A stretch of 49,270 nucleotides of DNA, taken from Hoeflea sp. BAL378. GTDB taxonomy: Bacteria > Pseudomonadota > Alphaproteobacteria > Rhizobiales > Rhizobiaceae. Shown here one piece after another: positions 1-7,937 of this stretch (the stretch's first letter is position 1; each line of letters begins with the position of its first letter). A program made the translations under genes and the position numbers. The stretch spans positions 1-49,270 of the forward strand of contig NZ_JRJG01000078.1 of the NCBI RefSeq assembly GCF_000759435.1. Reading direction: 5' to 3'. The notes below the pieces were generated by a model. The model had not been told where the DNA came from. It did not search any database and worked only from the letters and a program-made list of their open reading frames with translations.

Positions 1-1402
1 CCTCGTCGCCGCGCACCGGGTCGGCGACCGCGGCGACGCCCGCGGCCAGCACCGCCGGATGACGCATCAAGGTCGATTCGACCTCGACCGCGGCGATGTT
101 CTCGCCCGAGCGGCGGATCACGTTCTTCTTGCGGTCGACGAAGAACATCGAGCCGTCGTCCTCGCGGCGGACGATGTCGCCGGTGTGAAACCAGCCTTCG
201 GCCCAGGCTTCCTCGGTCGCCTCCGGGTTCTTGAAATAGCCCGCGAAAAAGCCGTGGCGCGGGTCGGCGCCCTTGTGGCGCACCAGCAATTCGCCGGGGC
301 CGTTCGGGCTGTCATGGCCGTCGGCGTCGACAATCCGCACGTCCAGGTCCGGACCCGGCTTGCCCAGGCAGCTCTCGCCCACCCGGCGCGGAAGCTGGTT
401 GGCGCAGATCACCGCGCCTGCGCCGGTTTCCGTCATCGCCCAGGCCTCGACCAGCGGAAAGCCGAAGCGCTCTTCGAAGCCCGCATGCAGTCTCGGGTCG
501 ACGCCCGCGCCGAACCCGAAGCGGACGGAATGATCGCGGTCGCTGTCGCTTGCGGGCGCGCCCATCAGCATCGACGGCATGACGCCGAGATAATGCAGGC
601 ACGTGGCCCGGCTCTGGGCCACGCTGCGCCACCAGCTCGACGGGTGGAACCGGTCGAGCACGGTGAGGCAGCCGCCGACGGCGACCATCGCCATGAAGGA
701 ATAGGCCATGGCGTTCATGTGGAAGACCGGCAGCGGCGTGATCATCCGCTCGCCGCTCTCGCCCAAGTCGCACAGGCCCCCCGCGCCGGCGTACCAGCGC
801 CCGGCCTCGAGGAAATAGGTGTTGGTCAGGATGCAGCCCTTGGGGCTGCCGGTGGTGCCGGAGGTGTAGAGCAGCGCCGCCTCCATCGCCTCGCCGCCGA
901 GCGGCACGCCCGCCGGATCGGTCCGGAGCGCCACTGGCCCCGCCGTTCCGGGCCCGGGCAGCGGATCGCCGGGGGCGATGACCGCGACCGACAGGCCGGC
1001 CTCGCGCGCCGCCGCGGCAAGGTCTTCGCAGCGGCCGGCAAGGCCCACGATCAGCGACGGCTCGGAATGCCCCGCCATATAGGTGAGCTCGGCATGCCTG
1101 AGATCGGGATTGACCGGCACCACCGAGGCGCCGATGCGGTTGAGCGCGATCAGCCAGACGAAGAAATCCGGCCGGTTTTCCATGAGCAGCATCACCCGGA
1201 AACCCGGGCCGTAGCCTTTGGCGAGCAGCGCCTCCGCCAGGTCCGAAGCCCGGTCCCGCACCGCGCCATAGCGTCTCTCGCCGGGATCGATGCCGTAGAT
1301 GGCGGCCGTCTCGGCCAGCACGTTGAACACCGGCCGGTCCGGATACCGGGCGGCCGTGGCGGCGAAGGCCTGCCAGATCGTCTCGATGCCGGGTTCGATC
1401 AT
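1..1402 (-). CDS. Acyl-CoA ligase (AMP-forming), 3' end cut by window edge
   Basis: A member of the ANL superfamily that activates a carboxylic acid with ATP and CoA, closest in feel to crotonobetaine/carnitine-CoA or aryl-CoA ligases. The frame reads MIEPGIETIWQAF from ATG at 1402 and runs off the window at base 1 after about 467 codons, so roughly the last 50 residues are missing. Visible motifs are the phosphate loop YTSGTTGSPKG, the HTGD motif of the core domain and the hinge region RRSGENIAAVEVE. Its ATG overlaps the stop of the dioxygenase beta gene (ATGA), so it is the distal gene of the reductase-alpha-beta-ligase operon. This suggests the oxygenase substrate or product is a CoA thioester precursor. 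The exact acid is not identifiable. The family call is secure; the substrate is inference. Confidence 0.88.
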   Translation of the reverse strand, partial: MIEPGIETIWQAFAATAARYPDRPVFNVLAETAAIYGIDPGERRYGAVRDRASDLAEALLAKGYGPGFRVMLLMENRPDFFVWLIALNRIGASVVPVNPDLRHAELTYMAGHSEPSLIVGLAGRCEDLAAAAREAGLSVAVIAPGDPLPGPGTAGPVALRTDPAGVPLGGEAMEAALLYTSGTTGSPKGCILTNTYFLEAGRWYAGAGGLCDLGESGERMITPLPVFHMNAMAYSFMAMVAVGGCLTVLDRFHPSSWWRSVAQSRATCLHYLGVMPSMLMGAPASDSDRDHSVRFGFGAGVDPRLHAGFEERFGFPLVEAWAMTETGAGAVICANQLPRRVGESCLGKPGPDLDVRIVDADGHDSPNGPGELLVRHKGADPRHGFFAGYFKNPEATEEAWAEGWFHTGDIVRREDDGSMFFVDRKKNVIRRSGENIAAVEVESTLMRHPAVLAAGVAAVADPVRGDE

Positions 1403-1878
1403 GGCAGAAGCTGGATGTTGCGGAAGGCCGCGTCGCAGTTGAGGATGTCGACGCGCTTGTTGGCGATCCGCAAGGCCCCATCGACCAGGGCGAGTTCATG
1501 CCTGGCGGTGAGCGCCAGCAGGGTCTGCTCGTCGAGCCGGGTTTCGACATAATGCATGAAGGTCGTCGTCACATAAGTGCCCGCCGCCTCGTCCATGGCG
1601 TCGACGAAGGGCCGCTGGATGACGTGGTGACAGCGGCTCTTCGGCTTCTGCGAGAAGGTCCGTGCCCCGTTCAACCGCTCGACCCTGAGCTTGAGCATGA
1701 ACAGGTCCTCATACATCAGCGAGGTGACGCTGAACGGATCGGTCTGCTTGTAGTCGAGCGGCATCCAGTAATGCCCGTCCTTGAGCCACAGCGCCAGCCA
1801 CTCGTCGTAGCGGCCCTCGTCGAGCATGCGGACCTCATCATAGATGAAGTCGATGAGCTGGTCCTTCGAGATCGTCAT
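1399..1878 (-). CDS. Aromatic-ring-hydroxylating dioxygenase, beta (small) subunit
   Basis: A 159-residue protein of the SnoaL/NTF2-fold small-subunit family (MTISKDQLIDFIYDEVRMLDEGRYDEW at the N terminus). These subunits pack as a trimer under the catalytic alpha trimer and are structural rather than catalytic. The start at 1878 is chosen because its ATG overlaps the alpha-subunit stop as ATGA, and because a longer in-frame extension up to 2031 would run back inside the alpha gene. Length is normal for the family (about 155-190). Its stop in turn overlaps the ligase start, so the three genes are translationally coupled. The presence of a beta subunit places the enzyme among the alpha3beta3 benzoate/toluate/phenylpropionate-like oxygenases. 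Confidence 0.9.
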   Translation of the reverse strand: MTISKDQLIDFIYDEVRMLDEGRYDEWLALWLKDGHYWMPLDYKQTDPFSVTSLMYEDLFMLKLRVERLNGARTFSQKPKSRCHHVIQRPFVDAMDEAAGTYVTTTFMHYVETRLDEQTLLALTARHELALVDGALRIANKRVDILNCDAAFRNIQLLP

Positions 1879-3218
1879 TCCGCCGCCTCCTGAACGCCGT
1901 CCATGTCGCAGGTCATGAACTTGACCCAGGCATCGAACTGGTTGCGCATCTGCCGCTCGGTCGTGCCGTTCTCGACCGCCTCGTGCGAGAAATCCTCGCC
2001 CGGCTCGTAAAGCCTCTGGATATTGACCCATTCCAGGCCGTTGACATGCAGCCCTTCCTGGGCGCGTTCGTACATTTCCAGATCGTCATGGCCGACGATC
2101 GAGGTCGGCGCGTTGATCATCCGGTTGTACATGGCCGTGCGTGCGGTCAGCTCCTCCGGCCCGTCGACCAGCCGGTAGATGTAGCTTTCGACGATGGTCC
2201 TGTCGGCCGCCAGCGGAATGAACACCCTGAGCTGCTGGATCGGTCCCTTGATCATGATGTTGGGGAAATAGACCGTGTTGTGCCGGTTCTCGCCAAGGAT
2301 CGCCTTGGCTTTCTCCTCGCCATAGCTTTCGACCATCTTGTCCATGTAGCCCGGGATTTCGGAATAATTGGAGTGGATCGAGTGGTGCACCCCGGTGTGC
2401 CCGTGGCCGTTGGGCCAGGTGCGGATCCCCATCTTCTCGAAGAACTCGTAGGGCGAGGTGAAGGGCGCGATGATCTCCATGGCCGGCGGCAGCGGCGTGC
2501 CTTCGGGCATGTCGAGCTCCTTCCACAGCTTCACCGCCGTGCCGGCCGAGCTTTCATGCGCCACCATCGGATGGCAGGTGTCGGTCTGGTTCTCGACCAG
2601 CATTTTCCAGTTGCAATGGTGCAGGTACCTGAGCGGCGGCCCGGCCACCTCCAGCCGGCCCGCGGGCGAGCGGTCGACCATGTTGTCGATCGACGACAGC
2701 GAGCCGCCGAAGAACTCCTCGAAGGAAATCCCGGTCTCGGCCAGGCGGCAGAAGATGAAGCCGCGATAGTTCTTGACCGCGCCGACCGCGCGCATGCCCT
2801 TGGCGCTGTCGGAGTTTTCGAAGCCGGTGTTCTCGTAGCCCTTCTTGAGCGGGATCGCCAGCAGGCAGCCATCGGTCTTGAACGACCAGGCATGATAGGG
2901 GCAGCGGAAGAACTTGCCGGTGTTGCCGGCCCGGTCGATGACGATCTTGGTGCCCTTGTGCGGACAGCGGTTGAACAGCACATGGACTTCGCCGTCGCTG
3001 TGGCGCACCTGGATCACCGGCTGGTCGCCGACCTGGGTGGAGAAATAGTCCCCCTTCTCCGGCGTCTGGCTCTCGTGGCCGACGAACACCCAGGCATTGG
3101 CGAACAGATGCCGCATCTCGAGCTGGTAGAGCTCCTGATCGATATAGACATCGCGGTGGACCTCGTAGCCGCGGTGAAGCGCTTTGATCGCCGCCGGATT
3201 CTGTGCGTAACGTCCCAT
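1875..3218 (-). CDS. Aromatic-ring-hydroxylating dioxygenase, alpha subunit (Rieske)
   Basis: The 447-residue catalytic subunit of a ring-hydroxylating oxygenase. The N-terminal Rieske [2Fe-2S] domain has C85-P-H87 and C106-PY-H109. The C-terminal mononuclear-iron domain shows NWKMLVENQTDTCHPMVAHE, giving D213, H216 and H221 as bridging aspartate and iron histidines, the usual Asp type. ATG 3218 follows the reductase by 10 nt, and the 3' end overlaps the beta gene by 4 nt. With the reductase and beta subunit it forms a complete two-component (class IA reductase) system. The co-transcribed CoA ligase and the TRAP importer across the divergent promoter suggest an aromatic or aryl-aliphatic acid substrate. 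The specific substrate cannot be read from sequence. Confidence 0.92.
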   Translation of the reverse strand: MGRYAQNPAAIKALHRGYEVHRDVYIDQELYQLEMRHLFANAWVFVGHESQTPEKGDYFSTQVGDQPVIQVRHSDGEVHVLFNRCPHKGTKIVIDRAGNTGKFFRCPYHAWSFKTDGCLLAIPLKKGYENTGFENSDSAKGMRAVGAVKNYRGFIFCRLAETGISFEEFFGGSLSSIDNMVDRSPAGRLEVAGPPLRYLHHCNWKMLVENQTDTCHPMVAHESSAGTAVKLWKELDMPEGTPLPPAMEIIAPFTSPYEFFEKMGIRTWPNGHGHTGVHHSIHSNYSEIPGYMDKMVESYGEEKAKAILGENRHNTVYFPNIMIKGPIQQLRVFIPLAADRTIVESYIYRLVDGPEELTARTAMYNRMINAPTSIVGHDDLEMYERAQEGLHVNGLEWVNIQRLYEPGEDFSHEAVENGTTERQMRNQFDAWVKFMTCDMDGVQEAAE

Positions 3219-3228
3219 CGTTTCCTCC

Positions 3229-4188
3229 CTAAAGATCCAGCACCAGGCGGGCGGATTTCGCCCGGCTCACGCAGATCTGCATGACCTTGCCCTCGGCCTT
3301 CTCGCTCTCGCTCAACACCACGTCGCGGTGATCGGCAATGCCTTCGATGATGTCGGTCTGGCAGATGCCGCAATCGCCGCGCCGGCAGTCATGCACCAGG
3401 TCGACGCCGCCCTCCTCGAGCACGTCGATGATCGATCTGCCCGGCGGCACGGTGAAGACCTGCCCGCTCGACTTGAGCTCGACCTCGAATGCGGTGTCGC
3501 CGGATTGCCCGGCCGCCGAGGTGAACAGTTCGAAATGCACCCGGTCGGCGGCGATTCCGTCCGCCTCTGCTCTGGATTTCACCGCCTCGATCAGGCCCTT
3601 CGGTCCGCAGACATAGATGTGCTCGTCCGCGGCCGCTTCGGCCAGAAGCCGTCCGAGATCGAGCGCGGTGTCCGGCTGGTCGTCGAAATGCAGCGACGCC
3701 AGCTCGCCGAACGCGGCCTCGATCTCGCTGCGATAGGCCATCGCCGCCTCAGTGCGCGCGGCATAGTGGAACCGGAACGGCGTTCCCGCCTGCCTTAGCG
3801 CCGCCGCCATCGAGATCACCGGCGTGACGCCGATGCCGCCCGCGATCAGCAGCGCGGGCTTGCCCGGCGCCAGCGGAAAATCATTGTGCGGGGCCAAAGC
3901 CTGCACCTGGTCGCCAGGCATAAGCCCGTGCATGAACCGCGATCCGCCGCCGCCGTCCTTCTCGAGCTGGACCGCGAAACGGTACTGCGCAGCCCCGTCG
4001 GGGGCGGCGCCGGCGTCGAAATCGACCAGCGAATAGCAGCGCTCCCCCTCGGCCAGCAGGAACCTGACATGGGCGCCCGGCGTGAAGCCCGCAAGCGCCG
4101 CACCGCCGCCGGCCTCGAACACAAGCTCGCGCACGGCGTCGGTCAGCATGCGTGCTGAGGCGACTTTCAATGTGACCGGTTCGACCAA
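3229..4188 (-). CDS. Oxygenase reductase (FMN/NAD(P)H/[2Fe-2S], class IA type); TTG start preferred
   Basis: The electron-transfer partner of the Rieske oxygenase. Domains in order are an FMN-binding beta barrel with RCYSLVDF, an NAD(P)-binding lobe with GGIGVTPV and the CGP motif (VCGPKG), and a C-terminal plant-type ferredoxin domain with C-x4-C-x2-C (CRRGDCGIC) plus a distal Cys (QICVSRA). This is the phthalate dioxygenase reductase/VanB layout. An upstream ATG at 4215 exists in frame (MFLAWEDAEL), but no ribosome site precedes it and it lies inside the operator/promoter. TTG at 4188 has GGGAGGA seven bases upstream (4196-4202), which I take as the real start, giving 319 aa. First gene of the oxygenase operon. 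Confidence 0.88.
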   Translation of the reverse strand: MVEPVTLKVASARMLTDAVRELVFEAGGGAALAGFTPGAHVRFLLAEGERCYSLVDFDAGAAPDGAAQYRFAVQLEKDGGGGSRFMHGLMPGDQVQALAPHNDFPLAPGKPALLIAGGIGVTPVISMAAALRQAGTPFRFHYAARTEAAMAYRSEIEAAFGELASLHFDDQPDTALDLGRLLAEAAADEHIYVCGPKGLIEAVKSRAEADGIAADRVHFELFTSAAGQSGDTAFEVELKSSGQVFTVPPGRSIIDVLEEGGVDLVHDCRRGDCGICQTDIIEGIADHRDVVLSESEKAEGKVMQICVSRAKSARLVLDL

Positions 4189-4205
4189 TTCAGCGTCCTC
4201 CCATG

Positions 4206-4240
4206 CAAGAAACATGAATTTTCATATATTTCTTGTCAAG
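4206..4240 (-). promoter_or_regulatory. Reductase promoter with putative MarR operator
   Basis: Reading the minus strand there is TTGACA (4239-4234), a 17-base spacer, then CATGTT (4216-4211). A 22-base box (4227-4206) matches 20 of 22 bases of a box before the TRAP operon (4899-4920), and contains the inverted repeat ATGAA-AA-TTCAT. On the plus strand TTGTCA (4233-4238) with a 17-18 base spacer and ATACAT/TACATT (4256-4262) could serve the MarR gene, so the two divergent promoters would share one -35 region. Sequence matches are seen; the assignment to MarR is inference. Confidence 0.6.
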
Positions 4241-4353
4241 AGGTTTTTGTTGAAGATACATTCGGGGGATGCGATGAAATCTCCCGGCAGCGCCCGCGGG
4301 TTCGGATGAACCGGCAAAGGCCGCAGCCAGGCTTGAGCTGATGCGGAACCCGG

Positions 4354-4866
4354 ATGAACACGAAAACCAACGGCCACCAGGACCCCTTCGTCCCCAATTA
4401 CCTTCTGTATCTGCTGGCCGCAGCCAGCGAGGCCGCGAGCGCGCGCTTCCATTCCCATGTCCGCGCGCAGGGCCTGCGCGTGCCCGAATGGCGCGTGCTC
4501 GCCTGCCTTACCGATTGGGACGGCTCGATGGTGACCGAACTGGCGCGCTACGCCATGATCGAGCAGTCGCGGCTCACCAAGATCATCATCCAGATGGACC
4601 GGCGCGGCCTGGTGATGCGGCGCAGCGATCCCGAGGACGGCCGCCGCGTGCGGGTGTTCCTGACCGAGGACGGCCGCGGCATCGCCAACGCGCTGGTCGC
4701 CGACGCCAAGGCCAATGAGCGCGAGCTGCTCAACGCCTTCCAGGGCAACACCGGCAAGGAAATCAAGCAGACATTGCGCGCAATGATCGAGCGGCTGGAA
4801 TCCGATTCGGCCGCGGCGGCCTTGCAGCCGGCCATCCGGCCGGCCGAGGTCCGGCCGGATCCCTGA
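4354..4866 (+). CDS. MarR-family transcriptional regulator
   Basis: A 170-residue winged-helix regulator. The core reads VTELARYAMIEQSRLTKIIIQMDRRG (recognition helix) followed by the wing RRSDPEDGRRVRVFLTEDG, diagnostic for MarR. It ends in an Ala/Pro-rich tail. MarR proteins usually repress and are released by a phenolic ligand or, for members next to CoA ligases (CouR/HcaR/BadR types), by an aryl-CoA thioester. It lies divergent to the dioxygenase operon and just before the TRAP operon, and the same box flanks both, so it is the probable regulator of both. The start at 4354 has only a weak ribosome site; the ligand is unknown. Confidence 0.88.
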   Translation: MNTKTNGHQDPFVPNYLLYLLAAASEAASARFHSHVRAQGLRVPEWRVLACLTDWDGSMVTELARYAMIEQSRLTKIIIQMDRRGLVMRRSDPEDGRRVRVFLTEDGRGIANALVADAKANERELLNAFQGNTGKEIKQTLRAMIERLESDSAAAALQPAIRPAEVRPDP

Positions 4867-4878
4867 AAAAAGAGGGAT

Positions 4879-4920
4879 ACATGATATTGCATGTTTTTAT
4901 ATGATAATGCATGTTTCTTG
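4879..4920 (+). promoter_or_regulatory. Tandem operator-like repeats before TRAP operon
   Basis: Two imperfect 20-base units follow each other directly, starting ATGATATTGCATG (4881) and ATGATAATGCATG (4901), with about 16 of 20 bases shared. The second matches the reductase-promoter box at 20 of 22 bases (4899-4920). TTGCAT (4887-4892), a 17-base spacer and CATGTT (4910-4915) mirror the reductase promoter spacing. The tract is AT-rich in a GC-rich background. Likely MarR binding sites; the exact promoter hexamers are uncertain. Confidence 0.6.
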
Positions 4921-4974
4921 TGTCGTGGCCGAAACTCGATCAATGTCTGGCCACCACTCACCGGGAGGAAGCGC

Positions 4975-5997
4975 ATGAAAAAGTTTGGGACCTTATTCGC
5001 AAGCACGGTCTTGGCGGTCGGATTTTCCGTCTCCGCCATGGCTGCCGACATCAACCTGACCATCTCAAGCTGGCTGCCGCCGTCGCATCCGATCAACACC
5101 GACATGCTGCAAGGCCTTATCGGCATGATGGAAGAAGCGACCGACGGCAAGGTCAGCGGCGAAATCAAGATGGGCCTCGCGCCGCCGCCGGCGCAGATGG
5201 ACCTGATCCTCGACGGCGCCGCCGACATCACCATCATTTTCAACGGCTACCAGCCGGGACGCTTCATCGCCACCAAGCTGATCGAACTTCCGGGCTACGA
5301 GGGCAACGCCGAAGCCGCGTCCGTCGCCTACTGGCAGGTGCATGAGAAGTACCTGGCCAAGCTCGACGAGTTCAAGGGCACCAAGGTCATCGCGCTCACC
5401 ACCCACGGCCCCGGCCAGATCCACTCCAACAAACCGGTCAACACCCTGGCCGACCTGAATGGGCTCAAGACCCGCCTGGGCGGCGGCGTCTCCGCCGATG
5501 TCGGCGCCGAGCTCGGCCTGATCGGCATCCAGGTGCCCGCGCCGAAGGTGTACGAGACCCTGTCGTCGGGCGCCGCCGATGCGGTGGCGATGAACATGGG
5601 AGAGCGCCTGAGCTTCAAGCTCAACGAAGTCGCCAAGAACGTCTATGAAATGCCCGGCGGCTTCTACCGCGGCGCCTTCGCCGTGCTGATGAGCGAGGAC
5701 AAGTTCAATTCGCTGCCCGACGATGTGAAGGCCGCGCTCGAGGAAAAGGTCTTCGGCGAGACCGCGTCCAAGATGATGGGCGCCGCCTGGGACAAGAGCG
5801 ACGAGGTCGCGCGCGAGGCCACCATGGCCGCGGGCGACAACAAGATCGTCACCGCCAGCGCGGAAGACCAGGCCACGTTCGGCGAAATGGCCGCGCGCGT
5901 TCGCACCAAGGTGCTGGCCGAGATCTCGGCGCTCGGCATCGATGCCGACGCCGCCCACGAGATGGTGGCGTCCACCATGGCGTCCTACGGCAAATAA
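4975..5997 (+). CDS. TRAP transporter substrate-binding protein (DctP family)
   Basis: A 340-residue periplasmic solute receptor. It opens with a clear Sec signal peptide (MKKFGTLFASTVLAVGFSVSAMA, cleavage before ADIN). The mature protein has the DctP/TAXI-type fold signature with a central GLKTRLGGG segment supplying the conserved arginine that pairs with a substrate carboxylate. The start at 4975 has GGGAGGAAGC just upstream; the in-frame extension to 4891 covers the operator and is rejected. It is followed by the membrane subunits at 6057 and 6556. Next to an aromatic dioxygenase operon and under the same putative MarR box, the ligand is probably an aromatic or aryl-alkyl carboxylate. That is inference. 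Confidence 0.92.
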   Translation: MKKFGTLFASTVLAVGFSVSAMAADINLTISSWLPPSHPINTDMLQGLIGMMEEATDGKVSGEIKMGLAPPPAQMDLILDGAADITIIFNGYQPGRFIATKLIELPGYEGNAEAASVAYWQVHEKYLAKLDEFKGTKVIALTTHGPGQIHSNKPVNTLADLNGLKTRLGGGVSADVGAELGLIGIQVPAPKVYETLSSGAADAVAMNMGERLSFKLNEVAKNVYEMPGGFYRGAFAVLMSEDKFNSLPDDVKAALEEKVFGETASKMMGAAWDKSDEVAREATMAAGDNKIVTASAEDQATFGEMAARVRTKVLAEISALGIDADAAHEMVASTMASYGK

Positions 5998-6001
5998 GCC
6001 C

Positions 6002-6036
6002 GTGCGGGGGCACGGCCGAGCCCTGCCCCCGCGCAC
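6002..6036 (+). other. Intercistronic hairpin between dctP-like and dctQ-like genes
   Basis: GTGCGGGGGCA (6002-6012) pairs with TGCCCCCGCGCAC (6024-6036) with a 2-base bulge and 11-base loop. There is no T-run. In binding-protein operons such structures often stabilise or partly terminate the receptor mRNA, giving more receptor than channel; that role is inferred. Confidence 0.55.
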
Positions 6037-6056
6037 CCGCCCGCAAGGAGCCCCTC

Positions 6057-6563
6057 ATGAAATCCATCGCCAGATTGCTGCACCGGCTGTCGGAACTGCC
6101 GATGCTCCTTGCCGCGGTCACCCTGTTCGTGCTGATGGTGCTGACATTCGCCGATGTCATCATGCGCTCGACCTTCTCCGCGCCGATCGAGGCTGCGACC
6201 GAACTCACCCGCATGGCGATCGCCATCATCGTGTTTGCAGCCCTCCCGGTCGTCTCGGGCCGGGCCGAGCACATCGTCGTCGACCTGCTCGACCCCCTGT
6301 TCCGCCGCGCCGGCGTCGAGCGCATCCTCGACGGCCTCACAACGCTCGTCTGCGGCGTGCTGCTGGTCTGGCCGGCGATGCGCTCCTTCGATCTCGCCGA
6401 CCGCGCCCGCAGCTACGGCGATCTGACCGAATACCTGGCGATCCCGGTCTACTACATCACCTGGTTCATCGCCTTCATGACGCTGGTCACCGCGGTCACC
6501 ATGGCGTTGCGCGGACTGGTCATCCTGTTCAAGCCCGACCTGCTCCGAGGCGCACATGATTGA
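6057..6563 (+). CDS. TRAP transporter small permease subunit (DctQ family)
   Basis: A 168-residue protein with four hydrophobic segments (about residues 14-36, 46-68, 92-112 and 130-152), as expected for DctQ. The motif LTFADVIMRSTFSAPIEAATELTR is typical of the family. It forms the membrane complex with the large DctM subunit and uses a Na+ or H+ gradient. ATG 6057 is preceded by AAGGAG. The 3' end overlaps the DctM gene by 8 nt, indicating coupled translation. Confidence 0.9.
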   Translation: MKSIARLLHRLSELPMLLAAVTLFVLMVLTFADVIMRSTFSAPIEAATELTRMAIAIIVFAALPVVSGRAEHIVVDLLDPLFRRAGVERILDGLTTLVCGVLLVWPAMRSFDLADRARSYGDLTEYLAIPVYYITWFIAFMTLVTAVTMALRGLVILFKPDLLRGAHD

Positions 6564-7869
6564 ATCCCTCATCGGTTTTGCCGCAGTGCTGCTGCTGGTG
6601 CTGCTGCGCATGCCCATCGCCTTCGCCATGGCCATCGTCGGCATGGTCGGCATGGCCTACGAGACCAGTTTCGTGGCGGCGATCTCGCTGGTCTCGCGGC
6701 TGATCATCGACACCAGCCAGGATTATGGATTGTCGGTGGTGCCGCTGTTCATCCTCATGGGCCTGTTCGTCAACAAGGGCGGCATCAGCCGCGAACTCTA
6801 CCAGGTCTCCAACGCCTTCCTGGGCCATTTCCGCGGCGGCCTGGCGATGGCCACGATCGCCGCCTGCGGCGGATTTGCCGCCATCTGCGGCTCGTCGCTC
6901 GCCACCGCCGCCACCATGTCCAAGGTGGTGATGCCGGAGATGCGCAAGCATGGCTATTCGGACGAACTCTCCTCCGCCTCCATCGCCGCGGGCGGCACGC
7001 TGGGCATCCTCATCCCGCCCTCGGTCATCCTGGTGATCTACGGCCTGCTCACCGAAACCTCGATCGGCAAGCTGTTCATCGCCGGCATCATTCCCGGCAT
7101 CCTCGGCATCGTCTTCTATCTGGTCGCGGTGCAGATCTCGGTGTTCCGCGATCCGGCCGCAGGCCCCGCCGGGCGGCGCTTCAGCCTGGCCGAAAAGCTC
7201 GACGCCCTGCGCGGCGTCTGGTCGGTGCTGCTCCTGTTCTTCCTGGTCATCGGCGGGCTCTACGGCGCGCTCGACTTCTGGCCGATCCACCTCACCTTCT
7301 CGCCCACCGAAGCCGCCGGCATGGGCGCCATGGGCGCCTTCCTGATCGCGCTCTTCCGCGGCACCCTGACGGTGCGCGAAACGATCACGGTTCTCAAGGA
7401 AACAGCGACCACCACAGCGCAACTGTTCAGCGTCCTCATCGGCGCCTGGATCTTCTCCAACTTCGTCAACTATGCCGGCCTGCCCGAAGGCCTCAAGGAC
7501 ATGATCGTCGGCGCCGACCTGTCGCCCTGGCTGGTGATGACCGTCATCATCCTGATCTATGTCGCGCTCGGCTGCGTGTTCGAGAGCCTGTCGATGCTGC
7601 TGTTGACCGTGCCGATCTTCTTCCCGATCGTCACCGGTCTCGGCTTCGATCCGGTCTGGTTCGGCATCGTCGTCGTCGTCGTGACCGAGATCAGCCTGAT
7701 CACCCCACCCGTCGGCCTCAATGTCTTCATCCTCAAGAGCGTGGTGGGAGACATTTCGGTCGGCACCATCTTCAGGGGCGTCACGCCCTTCTGGATGATG
7801 GACATCGTCCGGCTGATCATCCTGGTGCTGTTTCCCTGGCTCGTGCTGGTCCTGCCTTCGCAGATGTAA
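6556..7869 (+). CDS. TRAP transporter large permease subunit (DctM family)
   Basis: A 437-residue polytopic membrane protein with about 12 hydrophobic stretches, the normal size for DctM. Family hallmarks are GLFVNKGGISRELY, GGFAAICGSSLATAATM, GGTLGILIPPSVILVIYG and EISLITPPVGLNVF, the last two being the duplicated re-entrant loops that build the transport site. It completes the TRAP system with the receptor at 4975 and the small subunit at 6057. A strong hairpin at 7895-7922 follows and probably ends the transcript. Confidence 0.93.
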   Translation: MIESLIGFAAVLLLVLLRMPIAFAMAIVGMVGMAYETSFVAAISLVSRLIIDTSQDYGLSVVPLFILMGLFVNKGGISRELYQVSNAFLGHFRGGLAMATIAACGGFAAICGSSLATAATMSKVVMPEMRKHGYSDELSSASIAAGGTLGILIPPSVILVIYGLLTETSIGKLFIAGIIPGILGIVFYLVAVQISVFRDPAAGPAGRRFSLAEKLDALRGVWSVLLLFFLVIGGLYGALDFWPIHLTFSPTEAAGMGAMGAFLIALFRGTLTVRETITVLKETATTTAQLFSVLIGAWIFSNFVNYAGLPEGLKDMIVGADLSPWLVMTVIILIYVALGCVFESLSMLLLTVPIFFPIVTGLGFDPVWFGIVVVVVTEISLITPPVGLNVFILKSVVGDISVGTIFRGVTPFWMMDIVRLIILVLFPWLVLVLPSQM

Positions 7870-7894
7870 CGTCGCTTTTCCGGCCATGAAAGCA

Positions 7895-7922
7895 GGGGAC
7901 CGCCCGGCGCGCGGCGGTCCCC
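7895..7922 (+). terminator. Hairpin terminator after TRAP operon
   Basis: GGGGACCGCC (7895-7904) and GGCGGTCCCC (7913-7922) form a perfect 10-bp stem with an 8-base loop, 25 bases after the DctM-like stop. No U-run follows, so Rho may assist. Confidence 0.6.
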
Positions 7923-7937
7923 GAGCAACGCCGTGAC

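Noticed and set aside
312-1550. 412-codon minus-strand open frame in the ligase region
   Set aside because: It is in another frame than the ligase and reads low-complexity Arg/Gly/Ala; the true ligase frame has no stop inside the window because it runs off the edge.
59-1552. Long plus-strand open frame opposite the acyl-CoA ligase
   Set aside because: The minus strand encodes a motif-complete ligase; the plus frame is Arg/His/Gly-rich without family motifs, a typical GC-rich shadow.
4891-4974. Upstream extension of the TRAP receptor
   Set aside because: It would translate the operator box and place residues before a perfect signal peptide; GGGAGGAAGC fits ATG 4975.
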